Source of the DNA: Spiribacter halobius
GTDB lineage: Bacteria; Pseudomonadota; Gammaproteobacteria; Nitrococcales; Nitrococcaceae
DNA length: 64,000 nucleotides
Reading direction: 5' to 3'
NCBI RefSeq assembly: GCF_020883455.1
Contig: NZ_CP086615.1
Coordinates: forward strand, 372,001 to 436,000
Program-made: the position numbers and the translations under genes
In this document: positions 55,764-63,420 of the stretch, piece after piece
Layout: each line of letters starts with the position of its first letter
How positions within the stretch are numbered: the stretch's first letter is position 1
Notes under the pieces: model-generated
Told to the model about the DNA's origin: nothing
The model's input: the letters and a program-made list of their open reading frames with translations, nothing else
Databases searched by the model: none

Positions 55764-56003
55764 ATGCAGGTGGAGCTCTACGGGGTGTTGCGCGAGGCCG
55801 CCGGGCAGAGCCGGGTGGAGATCGGCCTCTCCGGGCCCGTGCGGGTCGCCGAGGTGCTGGAGGCGCTGACCGAGAGCGTGCCCGCGATCGCCCCGCATCT
55901 GCCGCGCGTGGCCTGCGCGGTGGGGGACGAGATGGTCGGTCGGGACGACGAGCTCGCCGGCGACCGGCCGCTGGTCCTGCTGCCGCCGGTGAGCGGCGGC
56001 TGA
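55764..56003 (+). CDS. moaD: molybdopterin synthase small subunit MoaD
   Basis: A 79-residue ubiquitin-fold sulfur carrier. The C-terminus ends in the diagnostic Gly-Gly (PPVSGG) that is activated as a thiocarboxylate. VELYGVLREAAGQSRVEI is the N-terminal strand pair. The ATG at 55764 follows GAGGAGG; a GTG two codons earlier is in frame. moeA follows after 5 bases. Confidence 0.9.
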   Translation: MQVELYGVLREAAGQSRVEIGLSGPVRVAEVLEALTESVPAIAPHLPRVACAVGDEMVGRDDELAGDRPLVLLPPVSGG

Positions 56004-56008
56004 CGTCC

Positions 56009-57205
56009 ATGCACGAGATCGACGCGGCGCTCGCGCTTTGCAGTGAGCGGGTGGGTGCACTCGCGCCGGTCGCCCAGTCCCTGGAATCGGCTCTGGGTCG
56101 GGTCCTTGCGGAGCCGGCCAGCAGCGTGCTGGATCTGCCTCCGTTCGCCCAGAGTGGGCTGGACGGCTACGCCGTGCGGGCGGCCGATACCGAGGCGGCG
56201 CCCTCGAGCCTTGCCCTGGCCGGCGAGGTGCCGGCGGGCGCCGTGGCGACGGAGCGCCTGCCGGCGAACGGCGCAGTACGCGTATTCACCGGGGCCATGG
56301 TGCCCCCCGGGGCGGATGCGGTGGTGGCCCAGGAACGGGTGCGGGCCGAGCCGGGCCGTATCCATCTGGCAGCGCCGGTGGCTGCCGGCGACGGGTTGCG
56401 GAACCGCGGCGAGGAGCTTGCCGCCGGCGCGATCGTCTGCCCGCCCGGCCAGCGCCTGCATGCCGCGCGCCTGGCCGCCCTCGCCGCCGCTGGCGTTGAG
56501 CGTGTCATGGTGCGCCCGGCGCCGCGGGTGGCGGTGCTGGTGACCGGTGACGAGGTCCAGCCCGGCGCCGGCGAAACGGCCCCCGGCCGTATCCGCGACG
56601 CCAACGGCCCCCTGCTGCGCGGCTGGCTCTCGGAACGCGGCTACCCGGTCGAGATACACCATGTGGCCGACCGCCTGGAGGCCGTTCGCGCGCACCTGGA
56701 GCAGGCGCTCGCCGAGGCCGACGTCGTGGTCACCACCGGCGGCGTCTCCGTCGGCGATTACGACCTCGTCATGCAGGCCGCGGCCGACCAGGGCGTGGAG
56801 ACGGTGTTCTGGCGGGTGCGGCAGAAGCCCGGCAAGCCGCTCTACCTCGGGCTGGCGCCGAACGGCGTGCCGCTGCTCGGCCTGCCCGGCAATCCGGCGG
56901 CGGTGCTGGCCGGGGCGTCGGTATTCCTGCGCCGGCTGCTGGACCTGCGCGAGGGGCTGGCGGTGCCGGGCCCCGAGCTCCTCGGCGGCGTCGCAGCCCA
57001 TCCGGTGCGCCGGGACGGTGTCCGCGACGGCTGGCTGCGGGCCCGCCGCGAGGCGGCGGAGGGGACGGTGCGGCTGCACGTCCTCGATCGTCAGGCCTCC
57101 CACATGCTGAGCAACCTCGGCGAGGCGGACGCCCTGGTCCGCGTGCCCGCAGGCGAGACGCCGCTGCCCGCCGGCGCCACGGTCCAGTGGCTGCCCCTGG
57201 ACTGA
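56009..57205 (+). CDS. moeA: molybdopterin molybdenumtransferase MoeA
   Basis: A 398-residue enzyme that inserts molybdate into adenylylated molybdopterin. LPPFAQSGLDGYAVRA, FTGAMVPPGADAVV, VLVTGDEVQPG, TTGGVSVGDYDLV and LGLPGNPAAVLAG are all present in order. It forms a unit with moaD. Its partner MoaB lies at 44.9 kb. Confidence 0.96.
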   Translation: MHEIDAALALCSERVGALAPVAQSLESALGRVLAEPASSVLDLPPFAQSGLDGYAVRAADTEAAPSSLALAGEVPAGAVATERLPANGAVRVFTGAMVPPGADAVVAQERVRAEPGRIHLAAPVAAGDGLRNRGEELAAGAIVCPPGQRLHAARLAALAAAGVERVMVRPAPRVAVLVTGDEVQPGAGETAPGRIRDANGPLLRGWLSERGYPVEIHHVADRLEAVRAHLEQALAEADVVVTTGGVSVGDYDLVMQAAADQGVETVFWRVRQKPGKPLYLGLAPNGVPLLGLPGNPAAVLAGASVFLRRLLDLREGLAVPGPELLGGVAAHPVRRDGVRDGWLRARREAAEGTVRLHVLDRQASHMLSNLGEADALVRVPAGETPLPAGATVQWLPLD

Positions 57206-57268
57206 GCCGCGCTCCCGCCCTGCACGACCGTACGCCCGCCGCCCGGGGCCGGGGAGCACGCGGGCCGG

Positions 57269-57469
57269 CTACTTCCGGAAGAACCAGAGGATCAGCGTCA
57301 GCACCACGCTCACGATGATCGAGGTCATGATCGGGAAGTAGAAGGTGAACCCCTCCCGGCGCACCAGGATATCCCCCGGCAGCCGCCCCAGCCCGAGCTT
57401 CTGCAGCACCGGCCACAGCAGCCCCACGAGAAGGATCACCAGGCCCAGGATGATGAGGAATCTCTGCAT
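57269..57469 (-). CDS. DUF2905 small membrane protein
   Basis: A 66-residue protein with two hydrophobic helices (about 4-22 and 44-63) flanking the conserved GLGRLPGDILVRREGFTFYFPI, the DUF2905 motif. Function unknown; predicted inner-membrane. The ATG at 57469 is chosen because the frame upstream runs into the TTCAAAG array (57480 on). It lies downstream of rpiA. Confidence 0.9.
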   Translation of the reverse strand: MQRFLIILGLVILLVGLLWPVLQKLGLGRLPGDILVRREGFTFYFPIMTSIIVSVVLTLILWFFRK

Positions 57470-57479
57470 GGAATGACGT

Positions 57480-57598
57480 AGTTCAAAGTTCAGGTTCAAA
57501 GTTCAAAGACAGCGAGCCGGACCGCCGTGCTCCAGCCGATGAAGCTGGCATCAAGTCTCCCCCTCATACTTTGAACGTTGAACTGAGCGCTTTGAACT
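57480..57598 (-). repeat. fold-back TTCAAAG array between rpiA and DUF2905
   Basis: One arm (57480-57508) has four TTCAAAG-type units. The other (about 57567-57598) reads CTTTGAACGTTGAAC...CTTTGAACTC. About 60 bases lie between. On the rpiA strand the array starts GAGTTCAAAG directly after the inverted copy of the rpiA end. Confidence 0.78.
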
Positions 57599-57626
57599 CG
57601 GGTCGAGCGCATCAGCGCTCGACCCG
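57599..57626 (-). terminator. stop-spanning inverted duplication of the rpiA 3' end
   Basis: The last coding bases (57615-57626) are repeated as a perfect 12-bp inverted copy at 57599-57610. The 4-base loop TGAT holds the TGA stop (57612-57614). Confidence 0.78.
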
Positions 57627-58265
57627 CTCCACACCCCCCTCGCTCCCCACCAGCAGCAGGTCCGCCGGCCGCAGCGCGAAGAGGCCGTTGGTGACCACGC
57701 CCGGGAGGTCGTTGAGCGCGCGTTCGAGGCGGATGGGCTCGGCGATCTCGAGGCCGTGAACGTCCAGGATCAGGTTGCCGTTGTCGGTGGTGAAGCCCTC
57801 GCGCAGCACGGGCCGGCCGCCGAGGCGCGCCAGCTCGCGGCCGATGAAGGAGCGCGCCATGGGGATGACCTCCACCGGCAGCGGAAAGGCGCCGAGCACC
57901 CCCACGCGCTTGGCGGCATCGACGATGCACACGAACCGATCGCTCATGGCGGCGACGATCTTCTCCCGGGTGAGCGCACCGCCGCCGCCCTTGATCATCT
58001 GCAGGTGGCGGTTCACCTCGTCGGCACCGTCGACGTACAGGGCCAGGCCGTCCACTTCGTTGGCGTCGAGCACGGGGATGCCGAGCTCGCGCAGTCGCGC
58101 GCTGCTCGCCTCGGAGCTCGACACCGCGCCGCGGCAGTCGCGCCCGGGCAGGGCGTCGATGAAGTGATTGACCGTGGAGCCGGTGCCCACGCCGATGACG
58201 CTGCCCGCCTCCACCAGCGCCGCGGCCGCCTCGGCCGCCGCGCGCTTGCCCGCTTCCCCGCCCAT
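57612..58265 (-). CDS. rpiA: ribose-5-phosphate isomerase A
   Basis: A 217-residue isomerase of the pentose phosphate pathway. [17 protein letters not shown] is the phosphate loop, [29 protein letters not shown] the catalytic block and [14 protein letters not shown] a late motif. It is divergent from ilvA, as in Pseudomonas. Confidence 0.97.
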   Translation of the reverse strand: MGGEAGKRAAAEAAAALVEAGSVIGVGTGSTVNHFIDALPGRDCRGAVSSSEASSARLRELGIPVLDANEVDGLALYVDGADEVNRHLQMIKGGGGALTREKIVAAMSDRFVCIVDAAKRVGVLGAFPLPVEVIPMARSFIGRELARLGGRPVLREGFTTDNGNLILDVHGLEIAEPIRLERALNDLPGVVTNGLFALRPADLLLVGSEGGVERVER

Positions 58266-58379
58266 GCCTGTGCCTCCCGGGTAGTCCGCCTGCTGCGTAC
58301 AGGCCGTTGACGTCAGTCGCTTCGCCCTGTAGCCGGCCGGTCAGCCGCGACGTCGCGGCGGATTCACAGCCGTGCCCAG

Positions 58380-58487
58380 TGCGAGGCGGGGCGGGAGCGC
58401 CCGGGACACGCCGTGAATCCGTCCCTGGAGGCTCGTAGGCGAGGTCCCTCTCGCCTACGGTCCCGGGCGCTCCCGTCCCGCCTCGCA
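58380..58487. repeat. dispersed fold-back element, copy B
   Basis: Arms 58380-58407 and 58460-58487 (28 bases, one wobble) enclose the same core as copy A at 4181-4292, in reverse orientation: the 10-bp GTAGGCGAG stem and the GGGACGGATTCACGGCG segment. The arms differ from those of copy A at 10 of 28 positions. A partial GATTCACAGCCGTG piece lies just outside (58361-58374), and a 14-bp palindrome CCGCGACGTCGCGG at 58345-58358. The remaining gap to ilvA (58488-58661) shows nothing. Confidence 0.8.
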
Positions 58488-58661
58488 CCGCCGGCGCCGA
58501 GGGCCTCCTCCGCGGTACTGTTGGCCGCCGGCCCCGCAGCGCCTGTCGCGTGCCTCGGCCGAATCATACTGACCGCGGCAAGCCGGTGGCCAGCGGCGCG
58601 CACGGACGCCGAGGCGGCGCGTTGCCGCCGGACCGGTGCAGGCTCCCCGCCGGTCCGCGCC

Positions 58662-58690
58662 TTATCAGCCCACCGGTCATCCATTACACT
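58662..58690 (+). promoter_or_regulatory. candidate ilvA promoter
   Basis: TTATCA (58662-58667) and TACACT (58685-58690) are exactly 17 bases apart, each matching four of six consensus positions. The start codon is 34 bases further on. Confidence 0.5.
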
Positions 58691-58723
58691 CGGGCACCGC
58701 AAAACCGCGAGCCGGTCGCCCGA

Positions 58724-60235
58724 ATGAAGAACTACCTGCAGAGCATCCTCACCGCATCCGTCTACGACGTTGCCCGGCAGACCCCCCTGGAGGAGGCGGT
58801 GAACCTCTCCCGGCGCCTGAACAATCGCGTGCTGATGAAGCGCGAGGACCTGCAGCCGGTGTTCTCGTTCAAGATCCGCGGGGCCTACAACAAGATCTCC
58901 AAGCTCCCCGCGGAGCAGCGCGAGCGGGGGGTGATCTGCTCCTCCGCCGGCAACCACGCCCAGGGCGTGGCGCTGTCCGCCCAGCGCCTCGGCATCAAGG
59001 CGACTATCGTCATGCCGCGCACCACGCCGGCGATCAAGGTCAACGCCGTGCGCAACTTCGGCGGTCGGGTGGTGCTGCACGGGGACAGCTACGACGAGGC
59101 CAAGGCCCACGCCGAGAAGCTCGTCGCCGAGCGCGGGCTGACCTACATCCCGCCCTACGACGACCCGGACGTCATCGCCGGCCAGGGCACCGTGGGCATG
59201 GAGATCCTCAGCCAGCACCCGCGGCCGATCCACGCCATCTTCGTGCCCGTAGGCGGCGGCGGGCTCATCGCTGGCATCGCGGCCTACGTGAAGCAGCTGC
59301 GCCCGGACATCCGCATCATCAGCGTCGAGCCCGAGGATGCCCCGACCCTGGAGCGGGCCATGGCCGCCGGGCGGCGGGTAACCCTGGACGAGGTCGGGAT
59401 CTTCGCCGACGGCGTGGCCGTGCGCCAGATCGGCAAGGAGACCTTCCGCATCGCCCGCGAGCTGGTGGACGAGTGCATGCTCGTCTCCACCGACGAGATC
59501 TGCGCCGGCATCAAGGACATCTTCGAGGACACCCGCTCGGTGATGGAGCCGGCCGGGGCGCTGGCCGTCGCCGGCATCAAGAAGTATGTCGAGGAGCGCG
59601 GCGTGCGCGCCGAGACGCTGGTCGGCATCAACTGCGGCGCCAACATGAACTTCAACCGCCTCGGCCACGTCGCCGAGCGCGCCGAGCTCGGCGAGCACCG
59701 CGAGGCGGTGCTGGCGGTGACCATCCCCGAGCGCCCCGGCAGCTTCCGCGAGTTCTGCGAGACCATCGGCAACCGCTCCATCACCGAGTTCAACTACCGG
59801 TTCGCCGACCCGACCGAGGCCCACGTCTTCGCCGGCATCGCCCTAAACGAGGGCCTGAACGAGCGCGACGAGGTCATCGCCGCCCTGCGCGAGCGGGGCT
59901 ACCCCGTGCTCGACCTCACCGAGGACGAGATGGCCAAGGTCCATCTCCGGCACATGGTGGGCGGGCGCGGCCACAACGTCGCCGACGAGGTGCTCTACCA
60001 CGTGCGCTTCCCGGAGCGGCCGGGGGCGCTGCTCAAGTTCCTGCGCCGGCTGGGCAAGCGCTGGAACATCTCCATGTTCCACTACCGCAATCACGGCGCC
60101 GATTACGGCCGCGTGCTGGTGGGCATTCAGGTGCCGCCGGACCAGCGGGGCCGGTTCCGCGAGAGCCTCGACAAGCTCGGCTACCCTTACAAGGACGAGA
60201 CCGCCAACCCGGCCTACGCCCTGTTCCTGAGCTGA
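58724..60235 (+). CDS. ilvA: biosynthetic threonine deaminase
   Basis: A 503-residue PLP enzyme making 2-oxobutanoate for isoleucine. The PLP Lys is in VFSFKIRGAYNKI, the Gly loop in VPVGGGGLIAGIAAYV. The C-terminal third has two ACT-like repeats (IPERPGSFREFCETIG and FPERPGALLKFLRRLG) that bind isoleucine and valine, so it is the feedback-regulated form. An imperfect GCGTTCC.../...GGAACGC hairpin lies right after the stop (60236-60266). Confidence 0.97.
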   Translation: MKNYLQSILTASVYDVARQTPLEEAVNLSRRLNNRVLMKREDLQPVFSFKIRGAYNKISKLPAEQRERGVICSSAGNHAQGVALSAQRLGIKATIVMPRTTPAIKVNAVRNFGGRVVLHGDSYDEAKAHAEKLVAERGLTYIPPYDDPDVIAGQGTVGMEILSQHPRPIHAIFVPVGGGGLIAGIAAYVKQLRPDIRIISVEPEDAPTLERAMAAGRRVTLDEVGIFADGVAVRQIGKETFRIARELVDECMLVSTDEICAGIKDIFEDTRSVMEPAGALAVAGIKKYVEERGVRAETLVGINCGANMNFNRLGHVAERAELGEHREAVLAVTIPERPGSFREFCETIGNRSITEFNYRFADPTEAHVFAGIALNEGLNERDEVIAALRERGYPVLDLTEDEMAKVHLRHMVGGRGHNVADEVLYHVRFPERPGALLKFLRRLGKRWNISMFHYRNHGADYGRVLVGIQVPPDQRGRFRESLDKLGYPYKDETANPAYALFLS

Positions 60236-60291
60236 GCGTTCCGCCGCCGGGGGCGGGCGGGAACGCGGCGGCCTGACCCACGGAGGAGCTC

Positions 60292-61296
60292 ATGACCACG
60301 AATACCTTCCGCGCCCTGCGCATCGAGCCCGAGGGCGATGGCTACGCCCGGCACATCCGCGAGCGCCGGCTGGAGGACCTACCCGCCGGTGACGTCCTGG
60401 TCCGCGTGCACTGGTCGGCGCTGAACTACAAGGATGGCCTCTCCGCCAGCGGCAACAAGGCGGTCACCCGGGAGTACCCCCACACCCCCGGCATCGACGC
60501 CGCCGGCGTGGTGGCCGCGAGCGACAGCCCCGACTGGCGTCCGGGCGACCCGGTGATCGTCACCAGCTACGACCTCGGCATGAATACCGATGGCGGCTTC
60601 GGCGAGTACATCCGCGTGCCGGCCGAGTGGGTCGTGCCCATGCCCGAGGGCATGGACGCCCGGGAGGCCATGATCCTTGGCACCGCCGGCTTTACCGCCG
60701 CGCTCTGCATCCGCGAGCTGCGCCTGCGGGAAGTCACGCCCGAATCCGGCGACGTCCTCGTCACCGGCGCGACGGGTGGTGTCGGCAGCCTTGCCGTCGC
60801 CCTGCTTCACCGGCTCGGTTACAGCGTCCATGCCGCCACCGGCAAGCGGGATGCCGAGGGCTGGCTGCGCGAGCTCGGTGCCGAAGAGATCGTCGACCGC
60901 GGCGAGCTGGCGGACGACTCCGGTCGACCCCTGCTGAAACCCCGCTGGGCCGGCGTGGTGGATACCGTGGGCGGCGAGATCCTCGCCCATGCGCTCAAGT
61001 GCACGGCCTACCGGGGTGCCGTGAGCTGCTGCGGCCTGGTGGCCTCGCCGGAGCTGCACACCACGGTCTTCCCCTTCATCCTCCGGCACGTAGCGCTCAT
61101 GGGCGTGGACTCCCAGAACACCCCGGCGCCGATCCGGCGCGACGTCTGGTCGGACCTCGCCGGTGGCTGGAAGCCGGGCATGCTCGACACCATCGCGGTG
61201 GAGACGGATCTGGACGGCCTCGGCGCCGAGATCGACCGCATCCTGGCCGGCGGCGTCCGCGGCCGGGTGATCGTGCGCATGGCGCCGGAGCGCTAG
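60292..61296 (+). CDS. YhdH/AcuI family acrylyl-CoA reductase-type oxidoreductase
   Basis: A 334-residue zinc-free medium-chain dehydrogenase/reductase. SALNYKDGLSASGNKAV and HTPGIDAAGVV open the protein; the NADPH motif is VTGATGGVGSLAVALLHRLGY near residue 155, and the C-terminal MGVDSQNTPAPIRRDVW is diagnostic of YhdH/AcuI. Members reduce acrylyl-CoA, an intermediate in DMSP and 3-hydroxypropionate metabolism, but most chromosomal copies have unknown physiology. GGAGGAG precedes the ATG. Confidence 0.92.
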   Translation: MTTNTFRALRIEPEGDGYARHIRERRLEDLPAGDVLVRVHWSALNYKDGLSASGNKAVTREYPHTPGIDAAGVVAASDSPDWRPGDPVIVTSYDLGMNTDGGFGEYIRVPAEWVVPMPEGMDAREAMILGTAGFTAALCIRELRLREVTPESGDVLVTGATGGVGSLAVALLHRLGYSVHAATGKRDAEGWLRELGAEEIVDRGELADDSGRPLLKPRWAGVVDTVGGEILAHALKCTAYRGAVSCCGLVASPELHTTVFPFILRHVALMGVDSQNTPAPIRRDVWSDLAGGWKPGMLDTIAVETDLDGLGAEIDRILAGGVRGRVIVRMAPER

Positions 61297-61333
61297 CCCG
61301 CCGCCGACGGAGGCCGCTGTTCGACGTGGGGGT

Positions 61334-61419
61334 TCGCGGCGAGGGCGCCGCTGCCACAGGCTCCGATGCGGGCGCCGCGGCCAGGCAGAGCCTGTGGGAG
61401 GCGCGCCCCCGCGCCGAAT
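61334..61419. repeat. REPIN-like pair of CTGTGGGAGG-type repeats
   Basis: On the plus strand 61389-61419 reads GAGCCTGTGGGAGGCGCG...CGCCGAA; 61334-61364 is the same kind of unit on the other strand (GAGCCTGTGGCAGCGGCG...GCCGCGAA). GAGCCTGTGG heads and CGAA tails with a self-complementary GC stem are typical of pseudomonad REP units. They sit between convergent yhdH and the EEP gene. Confidence 0.65.
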
Positions 61420-61435
61420 TCCCCGCCCGGGGCCG

Positions 61436-62521
61436 CTACGGCACCGCCACGTCCACCCAGACGAGCCGGTGGTCCGAGCTCACCACGCCCCGGCCGTCGC
61501 CCACCAGCGCGCGCCCGGGTTCGTCGGGCGCCGGCCAGTGCACGCCGGCGTCCAGCATCGTCCAGCGCCGGTCCGGCAGGACGTAGTCGAGACGCAGGCC
61601 GAAGGCGCCGAACCAGCCCGTGTGCAGCGCCGGGTCCCCTGCCGGGCGGCGGCGCGCGCTGCGGCTGGCCACCGCGCCGCCGCGGCTGCGGGGCTGCGGG
61701 TCCTGCAGGCGTGGATGCCCCAGCAGGGAGCGGATCACCGCGCGCTCGCCGTCGCCGTCCGCCGGATCCGCGTTGAGGTCGCCGAGCAGCACGACGTGCG
61801 CTCCCCTCGCCAGGCCGCCGGATCGTCCCCTGTCATCCTCGACCCAGGCGGCGTCGTCGAGGTAGCCCAGCCAGAAGCGCAGCTCGTCGGCATTGCGCAG
61901 GCGGTTACGCCGCTCCGGCCCGTCGAAGGCAGGCGGCGTGGGGTGGCTTGCGAGGCAGTGCAGAATTCGGTCGCCCAGGGCCACCGGCACGTCCCAGTGG
62001 CTTTTGGAGGAGAGCGGCAACCAGGCCCGCGCGTGCGGCGGATACCAGTGCCCGCCCTGGTCGTCCCGCGGCAGCCGCGCACCCGGCAGGCGACACCAGG
62101 GGAAGCGGCGGAAGCTGCGCACCTGGCCGGTGAGAATCGGGTAGCGGGCGAGCAGTGCCATGCCGTACTGGCCCGGGAACTCGCCGAAGCCGAGGGCATC
62201 CCCGGGGCCGTCACAGCGGCCGTCGCGGTCCAGGTCGTAGCCCGACGGCACACCGGTGTTAACCGGCGCGCGGAAGCGGTAGGGGTAGTCGGCGCCCGCG
62301 GGAGCGAGGTAACCGTCGATGAACTGCGCCAGCGCCGCTCCGTCGGGGTCGTCATCGACCTCGTTCAGCAGCAGGATGTCCGGGGCGACCGCGGCGACAA
62401 TGGCCGCCACGGCTGCGGCCTGGGGGTCGCCCGTGGCAAGGTCGCGGCAGAGGGCGCCGGCAGCCGGGCGGTTGAGCGCCGTATTGTAGCTGGCGATGCG
62501 GACCCGGGGCGGCGTGCTCAT
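61436..62521 (-). CDS. endonuclease/exonuclease/phosphatase (EEP) family protein
   Basis: A 361-residue EEP-fold protein. The metal-binding Glu is in DILLLNEVDDDP, GDLNADPADG holds the Asp-Asn pair and the C-terminal SSDHRLVWVDV the final Asp-His. No signal peptide is evident (RVRIASYNTALNR starts the fold). Substrate could be nucleic acid, phosphoinositide-like or other phosphodiester; alkaline-phosphatase-operon neighbours are absent. It is divergent from the DUF1289 gene. Confidence 0.85.
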   Translation of the reverse strand: MSTPPRVRIASYNTALNRPAAGALCRDLATGDPQAAAVAAIVAAVAPDILLLNEVDDDPDGAALAQFIDGYLAPAGADYPYRFRAPVNTGVPSGYDLDRDGRCDGPGDALGFGEFPGQYGMALLARYPILTGQVRSFRRFPWCRLPGARLPRDDQGGHWYPPHARAWLPLSSKSHWDVPVALGDRILHCLASHPTPPAFDGPERRNRLRNADELRFWLGYLDDAAWVEDDRGRSGGLARGAHVVLLGDLNADPADGDGERAVIRSLLGHPRLQDPQPRSRGGAVASRSARRRPAGDPALHTGWFGAFGLRLDYVLPDRRWTMLDAGVHWPAPDEPGRALVGDGRGVVSSDHRLVWVDVAVP

Positions 62522-62542
62522 GGTGAGGTGCGCTGCGGCATT

Positions 62543-62565
62543 TACCAGAAGTGGTGGTTCTGGTA
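62543..62565. promoter_or_regulatory. 8-bp inverted repeat in a divergent promoter
   Basis: TACCAGAA (62543-62550) and TTCTGGTA (62558-62565) are perfectly complementary with a 7-base spacer. The site lies in the 78-bp gap between the divergent EEP and DUF1289 genes and looks like a dimeric repressor operator. The regulator is unknown. Confidence 0.5.
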
Positions 62566-62599
62566 GAAATCAGGCCCTACATGTTGTGGAGGTAGCCGG

Positions 62600-62758
62600 A
62601 TGGACATCGCCTCGCCCTGCATCGGCGTCTGCCGGGTAGACAACGGCCGCTGCCGCGGCTGCGGGCGCACGCTCAGCGAAATCGCCCAGTGGACGCGCTA
62701 CAGCGACGCCGAGCGCGCGGCGATCATGCGCCGCCTGGCCCGCCAGGCGGCCCGATGA
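62600..62758 (+). CDS. DUF1289 small cysteine protein
   Basis: A 52-residue protein with SPCIGVCRVDNGRCRGCGRTLSEIAQW, the DUF1289 motif with four closely spaced cysteines that may bind a metal or Fe-S centre. Function unknown. GGAGG lies 8 bases upstream of the ATG. It overlaps the next gene by 4 bases (ATGA). Confidence 0.88.
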   Translation: MDIASPCIGVCRVDNGRCRGCGRTLSEIAQWTRYSDAERAAIMRRLARQAAR

Positions 62759-62961
62759 CGGCCCACGAGCCCAAGCTCTGCCCCCGATGCGGGCGGGACT
62801 TCGAGTGCCGGCTCGGTTCCATCCATCGCTGCCAGTGCGTGGATGTCCCGCTGGACGACGAGCTCCGCGAGGCCATCGCCCGCCGCTATGACGACTGCCT
62901 CTGCCGCGACTGCCTCCAGCAGCTGGCGCGCCGGCCGGAGGCCATCACCGGCTGCCGCTGA
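62755..62961 (+). CDS. cysteine-rich CWC family protein
   Basis: A 68-residue protein of the CWC family: LCPRCGRDFECRLGSIHRCQC and, after a helical spacer, RYDDCLCRDCLQQL. Eight cysteines in these blocks suggest a zinc-binding module. It often pairs with DUF1289, as here. Function unknown. Confidence 0.85.
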   Translation: MTAHEPKLCPRCGRDFECRLGSIHRCQCVDVPLDDELREAIARRYDDCLCRDCLQQLARRPEAITGCR

Positions 62962-62964
62962 ACG

Positions 62965-63264
62965 TCAGGCGCGGCCGGCGTCGAAGTCCGTCGGGGCGTG
63001 GAAGTACTCGCTGCTGCGGGCGAAGTCCTCCACCAGCTGGTGGAGCGCCTCCATGCGCAGCTCCGCGGTGCAGAGTGAGGCGCAATCCTCGCAGTCCGGG
63101 TCACCGCAAGGCTGGCGGGCATAGAGCCAGTACTGCACCGCACCGGCCAGCAGCCCGTCGGCGATCTCCCAGACGTCCCCCTCAGGCTCGGCGTCGGCCA
63201 GGCGGTTGCCGAGCTCGACGGCCTCCCGCGAGGCGATATCGTAGCTTGCTTCCTCGTCGCTCAT
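62965..63264 (-). CDS. hypothetical acidic protein with CxxxxCxxC motif
   Basis: A 99-residue acidic protein I do not recognise. It has a central cysteine cluster CGDPDCEDCASLC (four cysteines) between two predicted helices; DVWEIADGLLAGAVQYWLYARQPC precedes it. The cluster could bind zinc. It is convergent with the CWC gene (3-bp gap between stops) and divergent from the GntR regulator. Confidence 0.7.
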   Translation of the reverse strand: MSDEEASYDIASREAVELGNRLADAEPEGDVWEIADGLLAGAVQYWLYARQPCGDPDCEDCASLCTAELRMEALHQLVEDFARSSEYFHAPTDFDAGRA

Positions 63265-63375
63265 CGGCGGTCCTGTGCTGTGCACGCTGTTGCGGCGGCT
63301 GACGTGAATGGTACCAGTCCGCGGGCCTGGGCTGGCCGCGGGATGCGTCCCGGCGAGGTTTGTCGCTATCATCCC

Positions 63376-63404
63376 GGAATGCTGGGGCCGTGCCCCGGCG
63401 TTCC
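63376..63404 (+). promoter_or_regulatory. hairpin in the leader of the GntR regulator
   Basis: GGAATGC...GCGTTCC with inner GGGGC-CGT-GCCCC forms a 29-base stem-loop ending 16 bases before the GTG start. It could be an operator or affect translation. Confidence 0.35.
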
Positions 63405-63420
63405 GGATTGAAGGTTTGCT

